DNA from: Candidatus Ruthenibacterium merdavium
GTDB taxonomy: Bacteria; Bacillota; Clostridia; Oscillospirales; Ruminococcaceae
Length of the DNA: 60,144 nt
Assembly: GCA_019119935.1 (NCBI GenBank)
Contig: DWWA01000038.1
Coordinates: 1 to 60,144 of the forward strand
Reading direction: 5' to 3'
Shown: piece by piece, positions 1 to 9,109 of the stretch
Position numbering within the stretch: the stretch's first letter is position 1
Layout: every line of letters begins with the position of its first letter
The notes under the pieces: generated by a model
Told to the model about the DNA's origin: nothing
Databases searched by the model: none
Seen by the model: the letters and a program-made list of their open reading frames with translations, nothing else
Position numbers and translations under genes: made by a program

Positions 1-93
1 CTGTGGTTTTTGTTGTGTGGTCGCCAAACCACTTCTATTTTACCACAGGAGGTCTTTTCTTTTACTATAAGATTTTTTATCTACCCCCAGTTG

Positions 94-118
94 AACTGGG
101 GGTTTTTTCTTGCCTATT
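94..118 (+). terminator. Rho-independent terminator-like hairpin
   Basis: A 7-bp G/C-rich stem (CCCCCAG, loop TTGAA, CTGGGGG) is followed directly by TTTTTT on the plus strand. It would end a plus-strand transcript whose gene lies left of the window. Confidence 0.6.
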
Positions 119-225
119 CGGCGCCAAAAAACAGCCCATTTTGCACACAGACATGCACAAAATGGACTGTTGCTGAACATTGTTGATACAGGCAAACACA
201 TTGCCTCAACGCATCTTAGCAATAT

Positions 226-264
226 GGGGCGCACTGCCAAACAACTTATGTTGCAGTGCGCCCC
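226..264 (-). terminator. Stem-loop downstream of typA
   Basis: A perfect 12-bp stem (GGGGCGCACTGC and its complement) with a 15-nt loop lies 66 nt past the typA stop codon. There is no clear U run on the minus strand, so it may act as a 3'-end-stabilising hairpin instead of a classic intrinsic terminator. Confidence 0.4.
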
Positions 265-329
265 ACATCATCCACAAAAGTGAATCCGCATCAGACGAAA
301 TCTCGCCGTTTGCGCACTCGCCCTTGCTT

Positions 330-2153
330 TTATTTTTTTCCCTTTGCAGCCTTCATGCGAAGGTCATTTTTCAAAATTTGCTTACGGATGCGCAAGTTTT
401 CCGGCGTAACTTCCAGCAGCTCGTCGGGCTTCAAAAACTCCAAGCTGGCCTCTAAGCTGAACTTGGAAACAGGCACCAAACGCAGCGCATCGTCCGAACC
501 CGAAGCACGGGTATTCGTCAGATGCTTTGTTTTGCAGATATTGACTGCCATGTCATCGCCTGCGGGGCTGTAACCAATGACCATACCCTCGTAGACCTTC
601 TCGCCCGGCTCAACAATCAGCGTACCGCGCTGCTGTGCATTGTATAAACCGTAGGTAACGGCAGTGCCGGTTTCAAAGCTAATCAAGCTGCCCGTGCTGC
701 GGCCCGGCAAATCGCCGCGCCATTCAGCGTAACCGTCAAAAATCGTATTCAAGATACCTTCGCCGTGTGTATCGGTCAAAAACTCGCTGCGATAACCGAA
801 CAAACCGCGCGACGGAATACGGAACTCGATACGCATACGCGTTGTGCCGAGGGGCGCCATCTGCTGAAGCTCGCCTTTGCGCGCGCCAAGCTTTTGCATA
901 ACGCTGCCCTGATAATCGACAGGCACGTCAATAACAACGCGCTCCATCGGCTCCATCAAAACGCCGTTTTCCTCATGAGTCAATACTTTCGGCGGAGAAA
1001 CTTGCAGCTCATACCCCTCGCGGCGCATGGTTTCAATCAAAATTGACAGATGCATTTCACCGCGGCCCATAACACGGAAGCTTTCACTGCTGGTCGAGTC
1101 TTCGACTTTCAGCGCCACGTCTTTGAGCAATTCTTTGTGCAGACGCTCGCGAATCTGACGGCTGGTAACAAACTTACCCTCTTTGCCGGCAAACGGGCTG
1201 TCATTGACTGCAAAAGTCATTTCAACAGTCGGATCGTTAATCTTCACAAAGGGAAGCGGCTCCACAAGCTCCGAAGAACACAGCGTGTTGCCGATATTGA
1301 TGTCCGTTAAGCCGCTGAACGCTACAATATCACCGGCAGAGGCCTCGTTGACCGGAGTGCGTCCGTTAGCAGCAAAGCTGTAAAGCGCCGTAATGCGGCC
1401 TTTCATGCTCAGCTCTTTATCATGCCAGTCGCAGACAGACACTTCCTGTCCCACTTTAATCGTACCGTTTTCCACGCGGCCGATACCGATACGGCCCACA
1501 AACTCGTTGTAGTCCACGGAAGAGCACAGCATGGCAAGCGGAGCATTGGGGTTGCCCTCAGGCGGCTGCACATAATCGAGAATCGTTTTGAACAGCGGCT
1601 CCAAATTCTCGCCGGGAACGTCGGGGCTGTAACTGGCTGTACCCGCACGGCCGGAGCAGAAAATCATGGGGCTGTCAAGCTGCTCATCCGTTGCGCCGAG
1701 ATCCATCAACAAGAGCAGAATCTCGTCGATAACCTCTTTAATACGCGCATCGGCACGGTCAATCTTGTTGACCGCAATCACGAGCGAAAGATTTTGCTGA
1801 AGCGCTTTTTGCAAAACGAAACGCGTTTGCGGCATACAGCCTTCGGCAGCATCCACAAGCAGCAAAACGCCATTCACCATTTTCAAAACGCGCTCCACCT
1901 CACCGCCGAAATCGGCGTGGCCCGGCGTGTCAACAATATTGATTTTTACCCCGTCATAATATGTGGCGGCGTTTTTTGCCAAAATTGTAATACCGCGCTC
2001 GCGCTCGATATCACCGGAGTCCATCACGCGCTCCGCTACCTGTTGATTTTCACGGAAGGCGCCCGACTGCTTGAGCATTTGATCCACCAAGGTGGTTTTA
2101 CCGTGGTCAACGTGGGCGATAATCGCAATATTTCTTAAATTTTCCTGTTTCAT
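330..2153 (-). CDS. typA: Ribosome-associated translational GTPase TypA/BipA
   Basis: A 607-residue translation-factor GTPase that binds the ribosome and supports 50S maturation and stress or cold growth in other bacteria. The G1 P-loop AHVDHGKTT sits at residues 13-21, DTPGHADF (G3) near 75 and NKID (G4) near 130, followed by EF-G-like domains II, III and V and the BipA C-terminal domain. The length matches the family (about 605-615). I start at 2153 because GAGG lies 6 nt upstream; the open frame continues further upstream only by running into the tRNA-Val gene. It is a single gene with a stem-loop after its stop. Confidence 0.95.
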   Translation of the reverse strand: MKQENLRNIAIIAHVDHGKTTLVDQMLKQSGAFRENQQVAERVMDSGDIERERGITILAKNAATYYDGVKINIVDTPGHADFGGEVERVLKMVNGVLLLVDAAEGCMPQTRFVLQKALQQNLSLVIAVNKIDRADARIKEVIDEILLLLMDLGATDEQLDSPMIFCSGRAGTASYSPDVPGENLEPLFKTILDYVQPPEGNPNAPLAMLCSSVDYNEFVGRIGIGRVENGTIKVGQEVSVCDWHDKELSMKGRITALYSFAANGRTPVNEASAGDIVAFSGLTDINIGNTLCSSELVEPLPFVKINDPTVEMTFAVNDSPFAGKEGKFVTSRQIRERLHKELLKDVALKVEDSTSSESFRVMGRGEMHLSILIETMRREGYELQVSPPKVLTHEENGVLMEPMERVVIDVPVDYQGSVMQKLGARKGELQQMAPLGTTRMRIEFRIPSRGLFGYRSEFLTDTHGEGILNTIFDGYAEWRGDLPGRSTGSLISFETGTAVTYGLYNAQQRGTLIVEPGEKVYEGMVIGYSPAGDDMAVNICKTKHLTNTRASGSDDALRLVPVSKFSLEASLEFLKPDELLEVTPENLRIRKQILKNDLRMKAAKGKK

Positions 2154-2220
2154 CGCATTCCTCACCATCGTAAAAATGAAAAACGTTCGGACGAAAGCGC
2201 CTTTGATGCGCTTTGACAAA

Positions 2221-2250
2221 AGAAAAAGCCTGAACAACCGTTCAGGCTTA
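2221..2250 (-). terminator. Intrinsic terminator of tRNA-Val
   Basis: The minus strand reads AAGCCTGAACGG...GTTCAGGCTT followed by TTTCTTTT, a stable hairpin with a U-rich tail immediately after the tRNA 3' end. It separates the tRNA from typA. Confidence 0.8.
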
Positions 2251-2251
2251 C

Positions 2252-2327
2252 TGGTGCGCGGTAAGGAACTCGAATCCCTGACCCCCTGCACGTCAAGCAG
2301 GTGCTCTACCAGCTGAGCTAACCGCGC
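2252..2327 (-). tRNA. tRNA-Val(GAC)
   Basis: A 76-nt cloverleaf can be folded by hand: acceptor GCGCGGT/ACCGCGC, D arm GCTC/GAGC, anticodon stem CCTGC/GCAGG with loop TTGACGT giving anticodon GAC (valine), T loop TTCGAGT, discriminator A and an encoded CCA end. Confidence 0.95.
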
Positions 2328-2359
2328 ATAACGCGCCGCCTTATCTCGACGGCTTTATC

Positions 2360-2388
2360 AGTATAGCATACTTATTTTGAAATTACAA
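2360..2388 (-). promoter_or_regulatory. Promoter of tRNA-Val
   Basis: On the minus strand TTGTAA (2383-2388) is separated by 17 nt from TATACT (2360-2365), a good sigma-A type promoter about 33 nt before the mature tRNA. Confidence 0.75.
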
Positions 2389-2507
2389 GTCCTTTTTTCA
2401 CTTTTTTTGAAAAAAATTGGAAAGACTGCAAAATCGATGGATTGTCCTCCACCGCGTGCCGCACGGGCACGGCGGCGGGAACAACAATTTTTATTGACAC
2501 TTTCTTT

Positions 2508-3821
2508 TCACTCATCCTGCATTTCTTCCAGCATGGCATGCAGACTTTTCAGCAAATCTTTTGCAGGGCTTTCTTCCCTTTGCTTTTCGCTCGGCCGAAC
2601 CACCGGAGCCTGTGGAATCGGTGACAGATACGGGATGATGTCGGGCGTATCCTCCAAACTCTGTACGGGCAACGGGTTCACCGTCGGCTGGGGCGCTGCT
2701 GTTTCCTGTTTCCCCGGCTCATAGGGCTGCGAGAACGAGGCTCCCGGCGCTACGGGCGTCGGCCGAGGAATATAAGCATTCTCTTCCGTCGGCCGCGATT
2801 CGGGAGGTTTCGGCGGGAACGGCACCGCATTTCCGCTTGTTTCCCCATAAGGAGGCGTATGCGGAACGCCTTGTTCAAAAGGCGCAAACGGCTGTGCCAT
2901 CGGCTTATGCCAAGCTGTCTGCTCTTCCTTGTGCGTTACAGGATATGCATCCCACTTCTTTTTTGTTTCAAAAGAAGCATTAGGCGCAGCCGCAGATACG
3001 CTTCCTAACCCCGTTGAGGCACGCTCCACCTGTTCGTCCACCTGTTCAAGCTGCTTTTTTAACAGGCGGATGCTTTCGGAAATTTCATCAACCGATGCCA
3101 TCAGCCGATGTTTCGTCTGTGCCGCATCTCGATAAGCTTGGTCGTGAATATGTCTTGCATCATGGTCGGCTTGCCGCAAGCGTTCCTGCGCATTTTGTTG
3201 AGCCTGTGACTGAATGGCTTGTGCGTGTGTCTGTGCCTCCCGCAGCATATCCTGCGCCTGACGCTGTGCCTGCTGAATTACCGCTTGTGCCTGACGCTGT
3301 GTTTGATTCTCTGCATCCTTTAAACGGTTCATGCGGCGTTTCATCGCAACGTCTACTTTTTGAATCGTATCATTGACCTCTCTCAGCTCGCTGTCACGGC
3401 GGTTTAATTCACTGTCTAAACGCTCAATTTCTTTGTGCAGCGCACGGTTATCCTTCTTTAAAACATCATTCTCGAACCGCAGGCGCTCCAGCTCCTGCTT
3501 GAGCTGAGCGGCGGAGAGCTTTTGCTGTTCCATTTTCTTTTTCAGCAAAGCATTTTCCTGGATGGCTGTTTCCGCTTTTTTCTTCTGTGCTTCCAACTCT
3601 TTGCAAGTGTGGTCTGCCGCACTGGCTAACCGCTTAGAATCCCCTTGAACGCGCGATAGTTCCGCCCGTAATTTATCAATCGTTTCGCCTAATGCTCTCG
3701 CCTTTTCCGCGTTGGCGGCCGAAATCTTTTCAATGTATTCCAACACTTCTTCCCGGCGAAATCCCCAAAGCTGTGTACGAAAAACCGCCGTATTGGAAAA
3801 CGCATCATAATGATCATCCAT
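2508..3821 (-). CDS. DivIVA-domain coiled-coil protein, probable cell division/polarity factor
   Basis: A 437-residue protein. The first about 45 residues, with FRTQLWGFRREEVLEYIEKI, match the DivIVA N-terminal membrane-binding and dimerisation region. Residues about 45-260 are a long heptad-like coiled coil rich in Q, A, E and R, including a QAQxxAQ repeat stretch. A proline-rich linker follows, and a short acidic helix closes the protein. Start 3821 has GGAGGT 7 nt upstream. DivIVA proteins sense curved membrane at septum and poles; the position just beyond ftsZ supports a division role. It is much longer than B. subtilis DivIVA. It is separated from ftsZ by a terminator and 440 nt, so it is probably its own unit. 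Confidence 0.8.
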   Translation of the reverse strand: MDDHYDAFSNTAVFRTQLWGFRREEVLEYIEKISAANAEKARALGETIDKLRAELSRVQGDSKRLASAADHTCKELEAQKKKAETAIQENALLKKKMEQQKLSAAQLKQELERLRFENDVLKKDNRALHKEIERLDSELNRRDSELREVNDTIQKVDVAMKRRMNRLKDAENQTQRQAQAVIQQAQRQAQDMLREAQTHAQAIQSQAQQNAQERLRQADHDARHIHDQAYRDAAQTKHRLMASVDEISESIRLLKKQLEQVDEQVERASTGLGSVSAAAPNASFETKKKWDAYPVTHKEEQTAWHKPMAQPFAPFEQGVPHTPPYGETSGNAVPFPPKPPESRPTEENAYIPRPTPVAPGASFSQPYEPGKQETAAPQPTVNPLPVQSLEDTPDIIPYLSPIPQAPVVRPSEKQREESPAKDLLKSLHAMLEEMQDE

Positions 3822-4253
3822 CCCAAGCACCTCCTTTCCCACTTTTCCAGTTGGTTGAATCACTCAATCATCCGTTTTTCACTAAAAATCAACACTGCCC
3901 GCAAAACATCAAAAACTTTACGAGCATCCAGCCACTTGAGCTGTGAAAGCCAGGGCCAGGCTGAGATACCGCAACACATTACTTCTCTGCATGCAGAGTG
4001 CCTCAGATACCATACAACAAGTTTTTCCCAAAAAAATACGCTGCAAACCAGCAACATACGATCTTCGTCCGGTTAGAATTTCACAAAACTCACCGAGGGA
4101 ATCACGCATATCGTACCTTCGCTCTGTTTTTTAACTGCATCAAAGCTGCTTACTGCGAACAACAGAAAAATCACCGCACACTTCAAAGCTTTTCAAAAGC
4201 AATTCTCGATGAAAATCATAAAAATTGAAATTTCGGAAAAAGCATTTATGACA
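3822..4253. other. Intergenic region upstream of the DivIVA gene
   Basis: About 430 bases between the DivIVA gene start and the ftsZ terminator. It should hold the DivIVA promoter on the minus strand, but I see no near-consensus -35/-10 pair. A 63-codon minus-strand frame at 3918-4109 has a weak AAGG before its ATG but no recognisable homology. I do not call a gene. Confidence 0.4.
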
Positions 4254-4280
4254 GAAAAAAGCGGGGCAAAAGCCCCGCTT
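4254..4280 (-). terminator. Intrinsic terminator after ftsZ
   Basis: The minus strand reads AAGCGGGGC-TTTT-GCCCCGCTT followed by TTTT and C, 50-60 nt past the ftsZ stop codon. It marks the end of the dcw transcription unit. Confidence 0.9.
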
Positions 4281-4335
4281 TTGTAAGTCTATCTGTGCAG
4301 AGCAAAGCAATATGCAGCTCTATGTCGCGATAAAA

Positions 4336-5520
4336 TTACTTGCGATTGTTCAGCATCGTAAGAATATCATCAATGTCTGTCATGTAGTTGTCCGCATCAT
4401 CCTCAACGGGCTGCTCCTCTACCGGAGCTGCGGCTTGTCCTGCCGGAGCAGTCGGGACAGTTGCCACAGGCTGAACCGTAGACATTACAGGCGCAGGCTC
4501 GTTATTAAAGGCAAAGTTGCCTGCGGGATAGGCCGCATTATCCACCGTTGCAGCCATCTGATGGCCTGCATCAAAACCGGTTGCAATAACAGTAATGCAC
4601 ATTTCATCCTTCAAGGACTCGTCAAACGCAGCACCCCAAATGATGTTTGCGTCCGGATGTGCAGAGTTGGTGATCAAGGTAGCAGCTTTCTCAACATCAT
4701 CCAAGCCGATATCGGGAGAAGAAGTGATATTGATGATAACGCCGCGCGCACCGGAAATGCTGGTTTCCAAAAGCGGGCTGGAGATCGCCGCATTCGCAGC
4801 ATCCTCTGCCTTATTCACACCCTTGGCGGAACCGACGCCCATATGTGCATAGCCGGCATCTTTCATAATGCTGCGCACGTCGGCAAAGTCCAAGTTAATG
4901 AACGCCGCAACGTTAATCAGAGCGGAAATGCTTTCCACACCTTGACGCAGCACATTATCAGCAGCCTCAAACGCATTGAGCAGCGTAATCTTTTCCTGGC
5001 TGATCAGCTTCAAGCGCTCGTTAGGAATAACGATCAAGGAATCGACACGCTCCAGCAAACCGGAAATACCGATTTCGGCCATATTGAGCTTGCGCTTTCC
5101 TTCAAAAGCGAAGGGCTTTGTGACAATGCCAACCGTCAAAATGCCGAGTTCTTTTGCAACCTCAGCCACAACAGGAGCAGCACCTGTGCCTGTGCCGCCG
5201 CCCATACCGGCTGTAATGAATGCCATCTGTGCGCCCTTGAGCGCATTGGCAATCTCGTCGCGGCTCTCCTCAGCGCTGCGCTGGCCGATCTCCGGGTCGG
5301 CACCTGCGCCGCGCCCCTTGGTCAGCTTTGCACCAAGCTGTACTTTCATAGTTGCTTTAGAATTCAGCAACGCCTGCTGATCTGTGTTCATGCTGATAAA
5401 CTCAACACCGCGCAAACCGCTTTGCACCATGCGGTTCACAGCGTTTCCGCCGCCGCCGCCGACTCCGATTACTTTAATATTCGTAATATTTTGCAGTTCT
5501 TCATCGAGGATAAACGCCAC
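4336..5520 (-). CDS. ftsZ: Cell division GTPase FtsZ
   Basis: A 394-residue tubulin homologue that polymerises into the Z ring. The N-terminal GGGGGNAVNRM loop, the tubulin signature GGGTGTG near residue 107 and the T7 loop NLDFADV near residue 208 are intact. After residue about 320 comes a variable linker rich in P, A, V and E, and the conserved C-terminal tip contains DIDDILTMLNNRK, the site that binds FtsA, SepF or ZapA-type partners. Translation starts at GTG (5520) with AGGGGG 8 nt upstream. It is the last dcw gene and is followed by a terminator. No ftsA precedes it. Confidence 0.98.
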   Translation of the reverse strand: MAFILDEELQNITNIKVIGVGGGGGNAVNRMVQSGLRGVEFISMNTDQQALLNSKATMKVQLGAKLTKGRGAGADPEIGQRSAEESRDEIANALKGAQMAFITAGMGGGTGTGAAPVVAEVAKELGILTVGIVTKPFAFEGKRKLNMAEIGISGLLERVDSLIVIPNERLKLISQEKITLLNAFEAADNVLRQGVESISALINVAAFINLDFADVRSIMKDAGYAHMGVGSAKGVNKAEDAANAAISSPLLETSISGARGVIINITSSPDIGLDDVEKAATLITNSAHPDANIIWGAAFDESLKDEMCITVIATGFDAGHQMAATVDNAAYPAGNFAFNNEPAPVMSTVQPVATVPTAPAGQAAAPVEEQPVEDDADNYMTDIDDILTMLNNRK

Positions 5521-5640
5521 GACAAATTCCCCCTAAAAGACAATTTCAACAAATTATATAGTTAGCACTGAGTATAAGGATAACAGATTTTCCGTTTGAT
5601 TTCAATAGCAAAATGACATTTTTTCGTTCAAGCGTGAAAA

Positions 5641-7374
5641 TTATGTCTGCGCCGCAGGCTCACTTACCGCCTGCGGATCGGTAATTTCCTGCGTTGTTTC
5701 CTGCGCAGGCTGCTGAACGTCATGTACGATCTCCGTACTTCCCGCAAGATAACTGGCTTTGCCTCGGCCTTCTTCCGTTCGGGTAGAAACATCCAAAATT
5801 CCCGTTGCCGTTTCCTTTAAGCTTTCTTCCAGCTGCGGCGTTACCAAGCGCCAGGCCCAGTCCACCTTATAGGCAATGTCATTGATCGTACCAAGCACAA
5901 TGCGGATTCTGCCTGCGTACAGCAAATTCATTTCTAACGGGTCGGTTAAGTCCACTTCATTGACAGGTGTAAGCCCTTTTGCATTTACCTGATTCATAAT
6001 CTGTGTAAACATTTCCTGCTTGTCCGGCGCCTCAAAGGCCGCAGGCGCTCCCGGAACGGGCTGTGATACTTTTGTACCGCGTATCGTAATCAACCCGCCG
6101 TCCTGCGCTTGCTGTGCCAAACGCAGCACTTTCTGCGTTGCGGAAAGAACAGCCCATCCGCCCTGCGCGCTCTCAATTTGATAAGTTTCCACCGCAGGGG
6201 CTACCTCAATTCTCACTTGATTGGGCAAAACACGCTTGATGGAAACGCTTTCGAGATACGGCAGCGCAGCGACCATATTCGCCTGTACTTTCTGCGCAGA
6301 ATATCCGAAGAGATTATCCCCTAAAGGCGTTCCGAAGGCTTGTACAATTTGCCCATCCTCATAAGCCGTTCCGCCCTCCGGCTGCACCACGGTAATGGTT
6401 TCGATTTTAAATAAGTAAAACGATGTGACAAAAGCACAAATCAGTACCGCCAACGTGGCAAATGCCACCGCCCCTACCTTTTTCATCGTCCGGATGCGTT
6501 TCATCTGTTCCGGCGTCTTCGGAGGCGCGCTGCGCTTTTTTTCCTCACGGGCCTGTTTCCACCGTTTCCATACGCTTTTCCGCTTTTTCTTTTTTGCCGG
6601 AGCTTTATGCCGCTCGCCCCGCTTGCTTTCCGGCTGGCGTCTGCGCGCGGTATGCTGCGTCTGTGCCGAGGACTGTTGGTCTTCGTTTTCATGCACGGTA
6701 GGAAACAGCACGGTATTTCCTGTTCGTGACGAGGACTTGATTGGCTCCAGCACGGTTTCTGTGCTGACGGGAACCGTGCTTTCATGTGCCGAAGTGTTGG
6801 ACGAAGTAAACCACGGCACACGGAGGTCTTGTTCCTGCTCGACGCGGGAAGAAGCAGCGGGCCTCGTTCGATTGGCGCGCTGCCCCGTCTGCGCCCCGGC
6901 GGGTACACGGCTTTGAGCCACCCCCTGTAAGGGAGGGTCCCAGCCGGGTGTGCGTGAATTTCGGGCCGTCTGCTGACGCACCGGGCGCGAAGCGGCGCCT
7001 GCCTGCGGCAGTTCATCGAAAAAGGGGCGGGAAGCATTCCACGTCGGCGCTTTTGATGCAGCAGCCCGGCGCAGTGACTCAGACGATTCCGTGCGCCAGC
7101 TGCTTGCCTCGGAACGCCGGGAAACAGCAGATTCGCTGCGCCATCCGCCGGCTGCTGCCCCCTGCGGAGAAGAGGATGAAGAAAAATTCATCCTCGACGT
7201 TGTTTTTCGCGTATAGACTCCCGCTGCGCCGGCGTGGTAATTGACGCGCTTTACAGGGCCATTTCGTCCGGCTGTTCCGGATGCCGCATGGTAAACCATT
7301 CGCTGCGGCGACTGTCTTTTCTGATAATGTTCATCGCGCGAAAAAACCGGTTTGGGCGTATTTTTATCAATCAT
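5641..7374 (-). CDS. ftsQ: Cell division protein FtsQ/DivIB with very long N-terminal extension
   Basis: A 577-residue single-pass membrane protein of the divisome (FtsQ/DivIB with FtsL and FtsB-type partners). Residues 1 to about 305 form an R/S/A/P-rich low-complexity cytoplasmic region ending in KKKKRKSVWKRWK and other basic blocks. A membrane segment near 312-335 (GAVAFATLAVLICAFVTSFYLF) follows. Then come a POTRA domain (TITVVQPEGGTAYEDGQIVQAF type start) and the FtsQ beta domain. FtsQ/DivIB proteins are usually about 250-300 residues, so the extension doubles it. Start 7374 has GGAGGTGAG just upstream, and the longer frame lacks such a site. It lies between murA and ftsZ. Confidence 0.9.
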   Translation of the reverse strand: MIDKNTPKPVFSRDEHYQKRQSPQRMVYHAASGTAGRNGPVKRVNYHAGAAGVYTRKTTSRMNFSSSSSPQGAAAGGWRSESAVSRRSEASSWRTESSESLRRAAASKAPTWNASRPFFDELPQAGAASRPVRQQTARNSRTPGWDPPLQGVAQSRVPAGAQTGQRANRTRPAASSRVEQEQDLRVPWFTSSNTSAHESTVPVSTETVLEPIKSSSRTGNTVLFPTVHENEDQQSSAQTQHTARRRQPESKRGERHKAPAKKKKRKSVWKRWKQAREEKKRSAPPKTPEQMKRIRTMKKVGAVAFATLAVLICAFVTSFYLFKIETITVVQPEGGTAYEDGQIVQAFGTPLGDNLFGYSAQKVQANMVAALPYLESVSIKRVLPNQVRIEVAPAVETYQIESAQGGWAVLSATQKVLRLAQQAQDGGLITIRGTKVSQPVPGAPAAFEAPDKQEMFTQIMNQVNAKGLTPVNEVDLTDPLEMNLLYAGRIRIVLGTINDIAYKVDWAWRLVTPQLEESLKETATGILDVSTRTEEGRGKASYLAGSTEIVHDVQQPAQETTQEITDPQAVSEPAAQT

Positions 7375-7503
7375 CCTCTCACCTCCCCGCCCTTTTTCGT
7401 TATTATAACATGGATGATCTGTCAAGTGGTAGCCTTGCCTTGTTTTTCCATCGATTTAAGACAAAACACTCCGGCCGGCTCCCCGCTTCTCACACGGCAC
7501 GAT

Positions 7504-8802
7504 TCATGCGTATGCCGCGACATTTAAAAGAGAGGAACTGTCCTGCATTTGGATATATCCTGCCTGTGCGCCGAGCTGTACGAACAGCCCTGCTAAATCC
7601 TCATAACCGCGCGCAATATGTTCAATACCCGTAATAATGCTTTCACCTTCTGCCTGAGCCGCAGCCAAAACCAAAGCTGCGCCTCCGCGCAGGTCGGGTG
7701 CATGAACGCTGCTTCCCGCTAAGCGCGGAACCCCCTGAACGCAAATGGTTCTTCCCTGCACGCCGCATGCGGCCCGCATTTTTTCAAACCCTGCTGCACA
7801 GGCAAAACGATTTTCAAAAATACTATCGGTGAGCATCGTAGTTCCCTGTGCCCGCAAAAAAGCAGCCGCCGCCAAAGGTGCCGCATCGGTGGGAAACGCC
7901 GGGTGCACATCCGTCACTAAATTGCCCGCCCCGTATAAGGTATGATAACGTCCGATGGCAATTTCGTCTTCTTTGCACGCAATATCGCAGCCCCCGCGGC
8001 GCAAAACTCGGAACACCGCCTGCAAATCCTCTTCACAAGCACCTTGCAGCACCGCTTCACCGCCGCAGCCCGCAACGGCAAACATTACCGTAGCTGCCGT
8101 AATGCGGTCAGGACAAATGCGGTAATGACAGCCCTTTAAGTTCGGTGTGCCGAACACGGTCAGACAACGCGTGCCTTCGCCTTCAATACACGCACCGCAG
8201 GCTTTTAAAAAGCGTACAAGGTCGGTGACTTCCGGCTCCATTGAGCAGCCGCGCAGCACACTTTGCCCGCGCGCCGATACCGCAGCCATCAGCAGCGTTT
8301 CTGTTGCACCGACGCTGGGAAACCGCAGCGTAATATCCGCGCCTTTTAACCCGGCCGGTGCAGTGAGGTGCAAATGCTGTGCGCTTTGCGCAATCATGAC
8401 GCCCATCTTGGCTAAACCATCTAAATGGATATCAATGGGTCGCGCGCCCAGTTTGCATCCGCCGGGCATGGTAATGTCTGCGCGCCCGGTGCGCACAAGA
8501 AGCGGCGCCATGAAGAAGATAGAGGAACGCATTGCGCGCATCAAATCTTCGGGAATTTCACTTTGCAATTCCCCTGCCGGCTCGATGACTAAGAAATGTT
8601 CTGCCGCCATCACCCTGCATCCAAGCCGCTGCAAAATTTTGGCCGAACACTCTACATCGGAAAGATGCGGCACCCGTTCGAGCGTCACGCGTTCCCCGCA
8701 CAGCGCCGCAGCCGCCATAATGGGAAGCACGCTGTTTTTCGCACCGGGAATCTGCACTTTTCCATGAAGTGTCTTTCCGCCCAAAATCTTTATGCCACGC
8801 AT
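7504..8802 (-). CDS. murA: UDP-N-acetylglucosamine 1-carboxyvinyltransferase MurA
   Basis: A 432-residue EPSP-synthase-fold enzyme that transfers enolpyruvate from PEP to UDP-GlcNAc, the first committed step of peptidoglycan synthesis. The KN pair of the PGAKNS motif near residue 22 and the catalytic cysteine in PGGCKLGARP near 115 are present, so fosfomycin sensitivity is expected from the family. Start 8802 is chosen because GGGGTGG precedes it at normal spacing; an in-frame ATG three codons upstream overlaps that site. In many Firmicutes this dcw slot holds murC or murB instead. Gram-positives often have a second murA elsewhere. Confidence 0.95.
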   Translation of the reverse strand: MRGIKILGGKTLHGKVQIPGAKNSVLPIMAAAALCGERVTLERVPHLSDVECSAKILQRLGCRVMAAEHFLVIEPAGELQSEIPEDLMRAMRSSIFFMAPLLVRTGRADITMPGGCKLGARPIDIHLDGLAKMGVMIAQSAQHLHLTAPAGLKGADITLRFPSVGATETLLMAAVSARGQSVLRGCSMEPEVTDLVRFLKACGACIEGEGTRCLTVFGTPNLKGCHYRICPDRITAATVMFAVAGCGGEAVLQGACEEDLQAVFRVLRRGGCDIACKEDEIAIGRYHTLYGAGNLVTDVHPAFPTDAAPLAAAAFLRAQGTTMLTDSIFENRFACAAGFEKMRAACGVQGRTICVQGVPRLAGSSVHAPDLRGGAALVLAAAQAEGESIITGIEHIARGYEDLAGLFVQLGAQAGYIQMQDSSSLLNVAAYA

Positions 8803-9109
8803 ATCATCCACCCCGTTTTCTCTGTTTTAACACCGAACATCAACGCCATTTCTCTCATGCGTTTACACTCGCAAAGCAGTACAAGTTCGCTTTTGAGAAT
8901 GAGCGCCGGAAAACCAACAGGCAGACAGCCGAACCGCTTATTCTTCATCTCCCGGTGTTCCGGTCATGGAAAGCGGCGCTTTTGGCTGCCTGTGTAATTT
9001 TCCCTTTGTTTTATCTTATGAAAAACAGAAAAAAGTGTGAAAAAGGATATATATATGGCGCAAAACCTGCGCATACGGAATTTCTTCTTAAACAGTTTTA
9101 CTCAATACA
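8803..9109. other. murG-murA intergenic region
   Basis: About 300 bases inside the dcw cluster without a supported gene. The minus strand has small open frames, one ending inside murA, but their ribosome binding sites are poor. I see no clear terminator or strong promoter, so read-through from murG to murA is the simplest view. Confidence 0.4.

Larger units (their letters stand above)
1..329. other. Left-edge intergenic region with several inverted repeats, no gene
   Basis: I find no convincing gene here. Positions 1-49 form an interrupted palindrome: an outer 7-bp arm pair CTGTGGT/ACCACAG encloses a second GTGGT/ACCAC pair. Positions 94-112 form a CCCCCAG/CTGGGGG hairpin followed on the plus strand by a T run, so a plus-strand transcript entering from the left could end there. 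A further stem (roughly 128-172, arms reading CCATTTTG and CAAAATGG) and a 12-bp stem at 226-264 lie downstream of typA. The first 110 bases could be the end of an insertion sequence or of a gene outside the window; this is inference only. Confidence 0.4.

Noticed and set aside
40-240. 66-codon minus-strand frame at the left edge
   Set aside because: It consists of inverted-repeat sequence, with no ribosome binding site and no homology.
3918-4109. 63-codon minus-strand frame upstream of the DivIVA gene
   Set aside because: Weak AAGG, no recognisable similarity, and it overlaps the expected promoter region.
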